This document shows positions 44,902-52,278 of a stretch of 64,000 nucleotides of DNA, piece after piece. The stretch lies in the NCBI RefSeq assembly GCF_026278245.1, contig NZ_CP111079.1, positions 3,796,501-3,860,500 of the forward strand. The letters are read 5' to 3'. How positions within the stretch are numbered: the stretch's first letter is position 1; the number at the start of each line of letters is the position of its first letter. Position numbers and translations under genes: made by a program. The notes under the pieces are model-generated. The model searched no databases, was not told the origin of the DNA, and saw only the letters and a program-made list of their open reading frames with translations. Origin of the DNA: Pontibacter kalidii (GTDB lineage Bacteria > Bacteroidota > Bacteroidia > Cytophagales > Hymenobacteraceae).

Positions 44902-44959
44902 AAGTATAAAGCAGCACCGGCACCGCCTGTTACAGGGGTGCCGGTGCTGCTTTATACTT
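44902..44959 (-). terminator. terminator whose stem ends in the AAGTATA word
   Basis: A perfect 23-bp stem: AAGTATAAAGCAGCACC... against ...GGTGCTGCTTTATACTT, with a 12-base loop, 12 bases after the TerC stop. Each arm begins or ends with the genome-wide word, so the hairpin carries an inverted pair of it. Confidence 0.85.
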
Positions 44960-44971
44960 CCTAGACGTAAA

Positions 44972-45757
44972 TTATTTCACAACTCCCTGCTCCTCGGTAT
45001 CTACTATCTCGCTCTGGCGCAGGTGTACCGGTGTGGTTTTCTTGCGCAGGCGCATGTTCAGCATTTCTACTAACAGCGAGAAGAACATGGCAAAGTAGAT
45101 GTAGCCTTTCGGGATGTGCTGGTGCAGCGCCTCCACCACCAGCATAAAGCCGATCAGGAGCAGGAAGGCCAGGGCCAGCATCTTCACCGTAGGGTGCTTG
45201 TTTACGAAGTCGCTCACGTACTTGGCAAAAATCAGCATAATGATCATGGCTAGGATCACGGCGATGATCATGATGATCACCTCCTGCGCCAGGCCTACGG
45301 CCGTAAGTATGGAGTCGAAGGAGAACACGATGTCGATGAGGATGATCTGGATGAGCACCTGGCCCAGCGTAGCGTATGCCTTGCCTTCGGCATGGGTTTC
45401 CTCCTCGCCCTCCAGCTTGTTGTGGATCTCGGTAACAGACTTGGCCAACAGGAACAAACCACCGGCAAAAAGGATGATGTCGCGCCACGAGACGGCGAAA
45501 TCCTCCTCAGTAAACGGCAGATTGATTGAGAAGATCGGGTCGGAGGCGCTCACGATCCAGGAGATGAACAAGAGCAGGATCACGCGGAACACCAACGCCA
45601 GCGTAAGGCCGATGTTGCGCCCCTTAGCCTGCTGCTCCTTCGGCAGACGGCTCACAATAATGGAGATAAAAACAATATTGTCGATGCCCAGCACCACCTC
45701 CATAAAGGTCAGGGTGAGCAGGCTTATCCAGGTATCCGGATTGGCGAAGATTTCCAT
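44972..45757 (-). CDS. TerC family integral membrane protein
   Basis: 261 residues, about seven helices. The family pattern is clear: LTLTFMEVVLGIDNIVFISIIVSRLP, with acidic residues in helix 1 for metal binding, and VLIQIILIDIVFSFDSILTAVGLA in the second half. TerC proteins take part in metal ion (manganese) export or in the export of metals onto secreted proteins; the original link is to tellurite resistance. Single gene with its own terminator; spacer 45758-45800 holds 7-base repeats. Confidence 0.92.
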   Translation of the reverse strand: MEIFANPDTWISLLTLTFMEVVLGIDNIVFISIIVSRLPKEQQAKGRNIGLTLALVFRVILLLFISWIVSASDPIFSINLPFTEEDFAVSWRDIILFAGGLFLLAKSVTEIHNKLEGEEETHAEGKAYATLGQVLIQIILIDIVFSFDSILTAVGLAQEVIIMIIAVILAMIIMLIFAKYVSDFVNKHPTVKMLALAFLLLIGFMLVVEALHQHIPKGYIYFAMFFSLLVEMLNMRLRKKTTPVHLRQSEIVDTEEQGVVK

Positions 45758-45930
45758 AGTCTACTTAATTGTCGATTGCTGATTGTTAATTGCTTTAGCT
45801 ATACTTATATAGGCTGCTTGCTGTTTATCAAAAGGCAAAAAACACCCGCGGCACGCTGTCTTGGCAATTAATGAACGTAGCAACTTACTAAGGTGAATTC
45901 CCCAACAATCAGCAACCAACAATTCAGTTT
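45758..45930. repeat. 7-base degenerate repeats around the YajQ/TerC spacer
   Basis: TTGTCGATTGCTGATTGTTAATTGC near 45770 and CAACAATCAGCAACCAACAATT near 45903 are in opposite orientations and made of 7-base units (GATTGTT / AACAATC). The same units occur at 13372-13402, 19136-19160 and 46484-46519. Confidence 0.6.
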
Positions 45931-46428
45931 TTAGCTCTTCATGTTCACGTACTGCAGCGGCATGCCTATCTCCTCGGCGTTAGTGCGCAGCAGGGCAATC
46001 ACCCCTTGCAGGTCATCTATCTTCTTGGCGGTAACGCGTATGGTTTCGTCCATTATGGCGGCCGACACCTTCAGCTTGCTGTCCTTGATGATCTTCATGA
46101 TCTTTTTAGAAGTCTCCTTATCAATACCGGCCTTCACCTTAATATCCTTCTTCAGCATGGCGCCAGACTGGTAGGCCTCCTTCGTAAAGTCGAGGGCGGT
46201 GGCGTCGAGGCCCTGTTTCACCATTTTACCGATGAGCACGTCCTCGGTGTGCTGCACCCGCATTTCGTTTTCCATGGCGATGTTCACCACGTTGTTTTTC
46301 TTGTCGAACTCGATGCTGCCTTTGGTGTCGCGGAAGTCGTAGCGGTTCAGGATCTCCTTGCGGGCCACGTTCACGGCGTTGTCCATGGTCTGCGGGTCTA
46401 CCTTGCTTACAATGTCGAAAGATGCCAT
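45931..46428 (-). CDS. YajQ family nucleotide-binding protein
   Basis: 165 residues, complete for the family. It opens MASFDIVSKVDPQTMDNAVNVARKEI and has NRYDFRDTKGSIEFDKKNN and VSAAIMDETIRVTAKKIDDLQGVIALL. YajQ proteins form two RNP-like folds; some bind cyclic di-GMP and tRNA. Cytoplasmic, with a -7 box about 49 bases upstream. Confidence 0.94.
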   Translation of the reverse strand: MASFDIVSKVDPQTMDNAVNVARKEILNRYDFRDTKGSIEFDKKNNVVNIAMENEMRVQHTEDVLIGKMVKQGLDATALDFTKEAYQSGAMLKKDIKVKAGIDKETSKKIMKIIKDSKLKVSAAIMDETIRVTAKKIDDLQGVIALLRTNAEEIGMPLQYVNMKS

Positions 46429-46476
46429 AGTTTTATACTTATGCTTTTAAGAATTGATTTACCTGAATTTTGCGTA

Positions 46477-46484
46477 CAAAGTTA
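46477..46484 (-). promoter_or_regulatory. possible -7 box of the YajQ gene
   Basis: TAACTTTG on the minus strand matches TAnnTTTG, 49 bases before the ATG at 46428. It touches the 7-base repeat tract (46484-46519), as at murF-alr. Confidence 0.45.
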
Positions 46485-46519
46485 TTGCTTAATTGCTAAT
46501 TGTTAGTTGCTAATTGCAG
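46484..46519. repeat. 7-base tandem repeat tract
   Basis: ATTGCTAATTGTTAGTTGCT continues as degenerate 7-base units (TTGCTAA, TTGTTAG) upstream of the YajQ gene. Confidence 0.65.
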
Positions 46520-46772
46520 CGTCAGGCAATGCGTAACCTGCGGCACGTTAAATGGCGGCACGGGTTAATTGCCGGAACTGCCACGTATAGCAGAATCAGA
46601 TTTTAAAGTATAAGCAAGAGAGGGGGCAGAGGTGTCATTGGGGCGTGCCGGCACAGCCGTCGGGCTCTCGCGGCTCGCTCTCAGAAAGCTTTCGGAGGAG
46701 CTCAGACAACCGCTCCATCCCTCACGCAAAACAAAGTATAAACCAACCCTATAACCAGTAAGCCATTACACA
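46520..46772. other. intergenic, no gene recognised
   Basis: Together with 46429-46519 it makes a gap of about 340 bases between divergent genes. It has single AAGTATA words (about 46606, 46735), and no coding pattern that I trust. Confidence 0.4.
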
Positions 46773-47204
46773 ATGAGAATCCTAGAGCCCGCCACGCCCG
46801 GACAATTTGAGCAGTATTACCGCCTGCGCTACCAGACGCTGCGCCAACCTTGGGGACAGCCCGAGGGCAGCGAGCGCGCCGACGACGATGCCACCGCCAT
46901 TCATGCCATGCTGGTAAGCGATGCCGGGGAGGCCCTGGGCGTGTGCCGCCTGCACCTGAGCGCGCCGCAGGAGGGGCAGCTGCGTTTTATGGGCATCCGC
47001 AGCGACCAGCAGGGCAAGCGCCTCGGCGACCTGCTGCTGCAGTACATGGAGGCCCGCGCCCGCGCCCTGGGAGCAGAGCGCATCACGCTGCAGGCCCGCG
47101 AAAATGCCGTGAACTTTTACCGCCGCAACGGGTATGAAACAGTAGAGAAGACACACCTGCTGTTCGGAACCATACAGCACTACCTGATGGCCAAACGGCT
47201 TTAA
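46773..47204 (+). CDS. GNAT family N-acetyltransferase
   Basis: 143 residues. The acetyl-CoA loop is LRFMGIRSDQQGKRLGDLLL (R-x2-Q-G-K-R-L-G), and the end RENAVNFYRRNGYETVEKTHLLFG is the usual beta6-beta7 hairpin. Its opening (PGQFEQYYRLRYQTLRQPWGQPEG) resembles ElaA-like members. It acetylates an unknown small molecule or protein amine. 9 bases before the lipocalin gene, so co-transcribed. Confidence 0.88.
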   Translation: MRILEPATPGQFEQYYRLRYQTLRQPWGQPEGSERADDDATAIHAMLVSDAGEALGVCRLHLSAPQEGQLRFMGIRSDQQGKRLGDLLLQYMEARARALGAERITLQARENAVNFYRRNGYETVEKTHLLFGTIQHYLMAKRL

Positions 47205-47213
47205 CCAGAAACT

Positions 47214-47771
47214 ATGAAAAAGGAGACCAAGCTATTGCTTACCGCCGGAGCCGTGCTGGCCGGTGCGGCCATACTTACCAGCCGCAGCCGCAACCATGCT
47301 CCGCTTAAAACCGTGGCCCACGTGGATCTGAACCGCTACATGGGCCGTTGGTATGAAATTGCGCGCCTGCCGCAGCGATACGAAAAATCCTGCCACTGTG
47401 TGTACGCTGAGTACAGCCTGAACCCCGGCGGGGGGTATGTGGAGGTGCAGAACGCCTGCCGCAAAGGCGGGCCGAATGGAAAATTGGAAGTGGCCGAGGG
47501 CAAGGGATTTCCGGTGGAGGGCAGCAATAACAGCAAGCTGCGCGTGCAGTTCTTCTGGCCTTTCCGGGGCGATTACTGGGTGCTGGAGCTGGACCCCGAC
47601 TATGCCTATGCCCTGGTAGGCGCACCCGACCGCGAAAGCCTCTGGATCCTCTCCCGCACCCCCACCCTGGACCAGGACGTGCTGGAGCGGCTGGTGCAAC
47701 TGGCCGAACTGAAGGGGTTTCCGGTGGAGAGGCTGCTGCTAACCGACCAGAGCTGCTTTACGCAAGGCTAG
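47214..47771 (+). CDS. lipocalin family protein (Blc-like)
   Basis: 185 residues. An N-terminal helix (LLLTAGAVLAGAAIL) without a lipobox Cys may anchor it in the membrane. The lipocalin G-x-W motif is in YMGRWYEIARLPQRYEK, then CVYAEYSLNPGGGYVEVQNAC, DYWVLELDPDYAYALVGAPDR and LWILSRTPTLDQ. E. coli Blc is an outer-membrane lipocalin for lysophospholipids; this one lacks the lipid anchor. It is in one operon with the GNAT gene and is followed by a terminator. Confidence 0.9.
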   Translation: MKKETKLLLTAGAVLAGAAILTSRSRNHAPLKTVAHVDLNRYMGRWYEIARLPQRYEKSCHCVYAEYSLNPGGGYVEVQNACRKGGPNGKLEVAEGKGFPVEGSNNSKLRVQFFWPFRGDYWVLELDPDYAYALVGAPDRESLWILSRTPTLDQDVLERLVQLAELKGFPVERLLLTDQSCFTQG

Positions 47772-47797
47772 TTATACTTACTGATTTATACTTAGCG

Positions 47798-47836
47798 CAG
47801 CTGCCAGAGTAATTATACTTTGGCAGCTGTTTTTTT
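47798..47836 (+). terminator. terminator containing a TATACTT word
   Basis: CAGCTGCCAGAGTA pairs with TACTTTGGCAGCTG (one G-T pair) over an ATTA loop, followed by TTTTTTT. The upper stem is made from the word TATACTT, another case of the word inside a terminator. It lies 27 bases past the lipocalin stop. Confidence 0.85.
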
Positions 47837-47957
47837 GTGCGCGGGCATCTACAAAGTATAACGCAAGTATAAAATATTTCAATGGTGCTACAGTATTATT
47901 GAAAATTTCTTATATTGTTTTGCCACTATACTACTTCATCATAACCGAGAAAAGCCC

Positions 47958-48167
47958 ATGGCACTAACCTTCCGAGATATCTGGATGACGATCAACAAAG
48001 CACTGACCGCCATCAATTCACTGCTGCTTATACTTGTTATGGGAAGCAGTTTGTACGACGCAAAGAAGAAGAGACATGTAAAAATCCCGCTCATAGCCAA
48101 CGTTATCCTGTTGCTGGTGCTGGGCATAGTAGCGGGCGCCTACATCTATGGGTTTTTTATAGCCTGA
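47958..48167 (+). CDS. small membrane protein
   Basis: 69 residues with two hydrophobic segments (INSLLLILVMGSSLYD and ANVILLLVLGIVAGAYIYGF) joined by a basic loop (KKKRHVK). Probably in one operon with the next gene, 3 bases away. No known family. AT-richer than the genes before it. Confidence 0.6.
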   Translation: MALTFRDIWMTINKALTAINSLLLILVMGSSLYDAKKKRHVKIPLIANVILLLVLGIVAGAYIYGFFIA

Positions 48168-48170
48168 TGA

Positions 48171-48401
48171 ATGAACATGAGAATGGACTCTAAACGCGCG
48201 GCTTTCATCCCGCTTTTAATAACCTATGTTGTTGTGAAGCTCGTGCACACCTTCGTCGGGTTTGAGTATGATTTGCTCAGCGAAGGTTTATTCAACATGA
48301 AGTTTGTAATTGATATTGCCTCATGGGCAGTAGTGTATGCCGCCGTTTATTTTCTGCTACGGAAACTGCTGCCGCAAAAAGGCGAGGCTTTAACTAAATG
48401 A
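48171..48401 (+). CDS. small membrane protein
   Basis: 76 residues; ATG codons at 48171, 48177 and 48183 could each start it. Two hydrophobic segments (AFIPLLITYVVVKLVHTFVG and VIDIASWAVVYAAVYFLLRKLL). No known family. Follows the previous gene by 3 bases, so likely translationally coupled. Confidence 0.6.
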   Translation: MNMRMDSKRAAFIPLLITYVVVKLVHTFVGFEYDLLSEGLFNMKFVIDIASWAVVYAAVYFLLRKLLPQKGEALTK

Positions 48402-48506
48402 ATGGCTTAGAAAGAGGCACATCGTGCTATTCCACATATAGTGCAGATAAGCCGAATAAACTTCCGTTTAGCTGCTAGTTGGCGGTAACTTTAACTATAA
48501 AGGAAA

Positions 48507-49076
48507 ATGAAGCACCTTATATTCTTGCTGATAATCTTGCTATACTTCACGTCGTGCAGCAGTAAGACAGAAACACAGGAAATTAACGGTATGGAATACT
48601 CAGTTACTTCTATAGATAGTTCTGCCAACGTACTTGTTGAAACTGATAGTTTCTCTGGTGTGGTATTCAGCGAGCATGAGTCACCAAACCGTGATGTGTT
48701 TACATTTAGCATGCTATTAAGACCTAAGGAAAAAGACACTATTACTCCCTTTACACCTTCGCTTGATGATATTGTAATTGCCGAGAGAATCCTGAGAAGA
48801 TGTGCAGAAGTTGATGAAATAGGTGCTGACAGTTTAGCTATCGGAGAAGTCAATGACCTTTCCACTTATAGAAGACAATATTTTGGGGGCATAAATGAAA
48901 AGGGGCAGAAACTGATTTGGATAAACTGTTTTTCCAAAGAGAGCGAATTTGACCACAAAGACTGGAAAAAAGAAATAGTAGAAGTACAAGACGGTGGTGA
49001 TTGGTACTTTAACGTTGTAGCCAACATAAGTACAGAAGAATGTTATAGGTTTTTTAGAAATTCAATTGGTGGTTGA
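48507..49076 (+). CDS. hypothetical lipoprotein, AT-rich
   Basis: 189 residues. MKHLIFLLIILLYFTSC is a lipoprotein signal with Cys17. The mature part (DVFTFSMLLRPKEKDTITPF, ESEFDHKDWKKEIVEVQDGGDWYF) has no recognised domain. It is AT-rich compared with the flanking blocks. The spacer after it (49077-49160) has ACAGGCT...AGCCTGT, an inverted repeat, and ends CCGTTGTG, a cassette-like look. Confidence 0.7.
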   Translation: MKHLIFLLIILLYFTSCSSKTETQEINGMEYSVTSIDSSANVLVETDSFSGVVFSEHESPNRDVFTFSMLLRPKEKDTITPFTPSLDDIVIAERILRRCAEVDEIGADSLAIGEVNDLSTYRRQYFGGINEKGQKLIWINCFSKESEFDHKDWKKEIVEVQDGGDWYFNVVANISTEECYRFFRNSIGG

Positions 49077-49185
49077 AAACAGCTTCCGCCAACACCGCAC
49101 AGGCTCCATACTCAGCTGCGCCTCGCCCGCAGCCTGTACCAGCACCGTTGTGTTTAATTCATAAAATAAAAAATAAATAAAATAT

Positions 49186-49893
49186 ATGGCAAGATGTACA
49201 GCACCATCAAGAGGACATAGAACAGCCAGCGCAGCAGCTGACTGCCCTGCCTGCGGAGGACGTTCTCGCGGATATAGCTCATATCCATCCTATACTTCAT
49301 CTTACTCTTCAAGTAGCAGTAGTTACGGAAGTAGAAGTTCCGGAGGGGGAAGTTCAAGGAGCAGTAAACCGAGATGGTCCAGACCTTCATCTGGTGTTTA
49401 TTATACACCAACGGAAGTACGAACACTAACACCAATTCGTGAAAATATTGAGAGACGCTCAATTACACCTGACCTTCGGGATGTTTTTCTATGCCACGCT
49501 TGGGATGACCGAAAAGGTGCTGCAAAGGAACTTCACGATTTGCTCGAGGCAAATGGAGTATCTGTATGGTTTAGCGAAAAGGATGTTTTATTAGGCTCAT
49601 CATTACTTCGCGAGATTGACAAAGGATTAGCCAAATCAAAAGTTGGGTTAGTTTTGGTAACGCCATCCTTTTTAGAAAGAGTAAGAAATGAAGGTATTGC
49701 AGATAAAGAACTTTCAGCACTTCTAGCACGCGATTTACTCGTTCCGATTGTACACAATACCACATTTGACAGACTTCGTGAAGTAAGTCCATTATTAGGT
49801 TCAAGAAGTGGCCTTGACACTAATGAAGAATCATTGCTAAAAATTGCATTAAAATTAGCAGAATTAGTGGAGGTTGAAGAAGAAGCTGTATAA
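49186..49893 (+). CDS. TIR domain-containing protein, likely defence effector
   Basis: 235 residues. The N-terminus carries a possible zinc site (C4, H11, C20, C23 with CPACGG), then a Ser/Tyr/Gly-rich linker (about 27-70), and a TIR domain from about residue 98: DVFLCHAWDDRKGAAKELHD, VWFSEKDVLLGSSLLREIDK and SKVGLVLVTPSFLE. The glutamate at 143 (REIDKGL) is at the place of the catalytic Glu of NAD-cleaving TIR enzymes. The tail DKELSALLARDLLVPIVHNTT is typical of a prokaryotic TIR subgroup. Such proteins may deplete NAD in antiphage defence; no partner sensor gene (Thoeris ThsA, Argonaute, STING) lies next to it. AT-rich and probably transferred. Confidence 0.85.
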   Translation: MARCTAPSRGHRTASAAADCPACGGRSRGYSSYPSYTSSYSSSSSSYGSRSSGGGSSRSSKPRWSRPSSGVYYTPTEVRTLTPIRENIERRSITPDLRDVFLCHAWDDRKGAAKELHDLLEANGVSVWFSEKDVLLGSSLLREIDKGLAKSKVGLVLVTPSFLERVRNEGIADKELSALLARDLLVPIVHNTTFDRLREVSPLLGSRSGLDTNEESLLKIALKLAELVEVEEEAV

Positions 49894-50039
49894 CAAAAAT
49901 AAAAGAACGAAACACAACACTGTATAAACGCCAGCATCGGCCGACGGCCTCCGCCGCCGTTTATACTAACCGTTAGCCAGAAAGTGTAACAAATCAAAAA
50001 ATTAGAAGCTTACTCGGAATTCTCATACTTCTAAATCGG
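49894..50039. other. spacer after the TIR gene
   Basis: Contains ACGGC...GCCGT (inside GACGGCCTCCGCCGCCGT) and ends its palindromic part with AACCGTTAGCC. It is like the spacer before the TIR gene in layout (palindrome, then CCGTT-word, then AT-rich leader). Confidence 0.4.
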
Positions 50040-50648
50040 ATGAATAAGACGACCTTAGTAAACGTAGATCAAGTTACAGAAGGCACTGTACAAGATTTAC
50101 AGCACATGAAAAGCGCCCAGCAGGATATGCGTGCTGCCTACCTGCATGGTTACCCTGGGGTGGTGGTATCAGGAACGGTTTGGCTTGTTTCAGCACTTGT
50201 AGCCATATATGTATCGCCTGAAAAAGCGGTTTGGACCTTACTTCCCGGAGGCGTTCTTATTCACCCTGTCAGCGTTCTGCTCAATAAAATTCTGGGAGCT
50301 AGAGGTACTCACGCACAAGGTAATCCCCTGGGCAGGCTTGCCATGGAAGGAACTGTATTCATGATCATGTGCATACCCCTGGCCTATGGACTGTCTTTTC
50401 AAAAAGTAGAATGGTTCTTCCAGGGCATGCTCCTTATCATCGGGGGCAGGTATCTGATGTTTGCGACGCTCTACAGTGCAAGGCTCTACTGGGCCTTAGG
50501 CATTGGATTAGGAATGGCAGCCTACCTGCTATTTACCATGGACTCACCTTCCCATACAACGCTTCTGGTGGGTGCAGCTATTGAGATCGTATTTGGCCTT
50601 GTCATGCTTGCCACACTTCGCAGGAGAAAATCGCCCTTATATAATTAA
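50040..50648 (+). CDS. hypothetical multi-pass membrane protein
   Basis: 202 residues, about six hydrophobic helices (VVVSGTVWLVSALVAIYV, WTLLPGGVLIHPVSVLLNKI, WALGIGLGMAAYLLF, LLVGAAIEIVFGLVMLATL). A soluble N-terminal part (TVQDLQHMKSAQQDMRAAYL) precedes them. It may belong to DUF7010-like proteins, not certain. Function unknown. Lies in the AT-richer accessory stretch. Confidence 0.65.
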   Translation: MNKTTLVNVDQVTEGTVQDLQHMKSAQQDMRAAYLHGYPGVVVSGTVWLVSALVAIYVSPEKAVWTLLPGGVLIHPVSVLLNKILGARGTHAQGNPLGRLAMEGTVFMIMCIPLAYGLSFQKVEWFFQGMLLIIGGRYLMFATLYSARLYWALGIGLGMAAYLLFTMDSPSHTTLLVGAAIEIVFGLVMLATLRRRKSPLYN

Positions 50649-50750
50649 TCGGACTAATAGCCAGCCGCCAACAACACATTTACAGTAGCTACGCCACCGC
50701 AAAGCCAAATACCTTGGTGGCAACTATACAAGCACAACGAAGCAGGTTTT

Positions 50751-51005
50751 ATGAAAGCAGTTATTTATGAGCGATACGGAACTGCAGATGTCTTGGAATT
50801 ACAGGACAACGAGAAACCCGTTCCTAAATGCAATGAGGTTTTGATTAAGGTGTATGCAACCTCCGTTACACCTGGTGATGGGCGAATGAGAAAAGCAGAC
50901 CCATTTTTAGCCCGATTATTTAATGGCTTATTATGTTTGGATGACAATGAAATGCTCCAAGTTTGCCACTACGCCAATCCTTCAAGTATTAGCAGCCAAG
51001 TATAA
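50751..51005 (+). pseudogene. truncated MDR-type alcohol dehydrogenase / quinone reductase
   Basis: The first 60 residues ([56 protein letters not shown]) are a clear N-terminal GroES-like part of an NAD(P)-dependent zinc-type dehydrogenase. Then the frame runs into unrelated residues ([20 protein letters not shown]) and stops at 84. Full-length relatives have over 300 residues with a Rossmann domain, absent here. So this is the remnant of a deletion or cassette-end breakpoint. The break is near 50933. The word AAGTATAA lies at its stop. Confidence 0.8.
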
Positions 51006-51053
51006 ACCGACAGAGTGCCAATAAACTAAAAAGATAAATTCAATACAGGATTT

Positions 51054-51638
51054 ATGGATAAGAAGCAATTGTTTAAAGCCCGCCTTTACCTTACAGGCAT
51101 AGCATCCATTGCTGTAGGGGCACTTCTGATCTGGGACCATTATCACGGAGGCGTGCCAAGTCATCATATTTCGGCAAATAAAGATTTGCCCGCCATTTCG
51201 AATTGGTGGGGTGCCCTGTTGCTCCCTTTGCTGACTTTGTTTCTCCTGTATCGCATCCAAAAGCGAGCCTTCGACAAGTATGAAGGTGCTGAAGCTCGCA
51301 GGCTTTTACCAGGCGTACTTTATGGTTTTGCAGGCGCTTTGCTGTTCGGAATCCTAATAGCCGCTTGCTTTACTTTTGGGTATCCTGATATTACGGACTA
51401 CCTGATTTTAGCATTGCTCCCTCTTGCCATTTTCTTCCCAATCTATCGAGCCGAGTGCCTGCTTGGGTTCGTGGTTGGGATGACCTATACATTTGGTGCC
51501 GTGCTTCCAACTGGATTTGGGGCATTAGTATGTTTAGTGGGGCTCGTGTTGTATCTGTATATCCGCCCAGGAATTGTATATGCCTCGTCCAGGTTCGCTC
51601 TCCTGTTATCGTTGAGTAAACACAATCCCCGGCTATGA
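51054..51638 (+). CDS. hypothetical membrane protein
   Basis: 194 residues, about five hydrophobic segments (LYLTGIASIAVGALLIW, ALLLPLLTLFLLYRI, VLYGFAGALLFGILIAACF, YLILALLPLAIFFPIY, ALVCLVGLVLYLYI). No family recognised. The C-terminus (LSLSKHNPRL) is polar. Part of the accessory stretch. Confidence 0.65.
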   Translation: MDKKQLFKARLYLTGIASIAVGALLIWDHYHGGVPSHHISANKDLPAISNWWGALLLPLLTLFLLYRIQKRAFDKYEGAEARRLLPGVLYGFAGALLFGILIAACFTFGYPDITDYLILALLPLAIFFPIYRAECLLGFVVGMTYTFGAVLPTGFGALVCLVGLVLYLYIRPGIVYASSRFALLLSLSKHNPRL

Positions 51639-51792
51639 AAAAAGAACAGTATGGCGGGCCTGTTGTTGCTAAATAAGAAAAAAACCGAGCCGCTGGCACC
51701 ATCTATCCATACCCACAGCATTCCTCCCGCTGCTGGATGAGATCGGAAAGTCCTTTAAGCTGATAAACGCGCAGTAACTTATACTTCCCCAC
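51639..51792. other. spacer with a possible C-terminal gene fragment
   Basis: An open frame ending at 51777 reads ...FLPLLDEIGKSFKLINAQ, which looks like a protein C-terminus but has no start in the right place, so it may be the remnant of a deleted gene. Weak evidence. Confidence 0.25.
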
Positions 51793-52239
51793 ATGATCCG
51801 ACCCTACACCCCGGCAGACAAAGAGCAGCTTTTATACTTGCTGCGCCTCAATACCCCGACCTACTTCGCAGCGGAAGAAGAGAGCGACTTTGCAGCGTAC
51901 CTGGAAGAGCACGTGGAGGATTACTTTGTAGTGGAAGAAAGCGGGAAGCTGGTCGGCGCAGGCGGCATCAACTACTTCCCCGATGAGCACCTGGCCCGCA
52001 TCTCCTGGGATATGATTCACCCCAACTTTCAGGGCAAGGGCATTGGCACACAGCTCCTGCAGCACCGGCTCCAGGTTATCAGCAGCAAGCCCGGTATAAA
52101 CATGGTCATCGTCCGGACGACACAGCTGGTATACAGGTTTTATGAGAAGGTGGGCTTTGCGCTGGAGCAGACAGAGAAAGATTTCTGGGCCAAAGGCCTC
52201 GACCTCTACCAGATGCGCATGCCGCTGGCCAAAGTATAA
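51793..52239 (+). CDS. GNAT family N-acetyltransferase
   Basis: 148 residues. The acetyl-CoA binding loop is MIHPNFQGKGIGTQLLQHRL and the C-terminal hairpin VYRFYEKVGFALEQTEKDFW. It opens MIRPYTPADKEQLLYLLRLN. Substrate unknown. 39 bases before the next lipoprotein gene; possibly one transcript. Codon use and TATACTT density return here to those of the main chromosome, so the accessory stretch ends before it. Confidence 0.88.
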   Translation: MIRPYTPADKEQLLYLLRLNTPTYFAAEEESDFAAYLEEHVEDYFVVEESGKLVGAGGINYFPDEHLARISWDMIHPNFQGKGIGTQLLQHRLQVISSKPGINMVIVRTTQLVYRFYEKVGFALEQTEKDFWAKGLDLYQMRMPLAKV

Positions 52240-52278
52240 AGTAGAAAAACATCACCTTAAACCATAACTCACCCCCAC

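Noticed and set aside
49894..50039. True integron attC site after the TIR gene
   Set aside because: The simple R and L box patterns do not fit well and no integrase is in the window; kept only as cassette-like.
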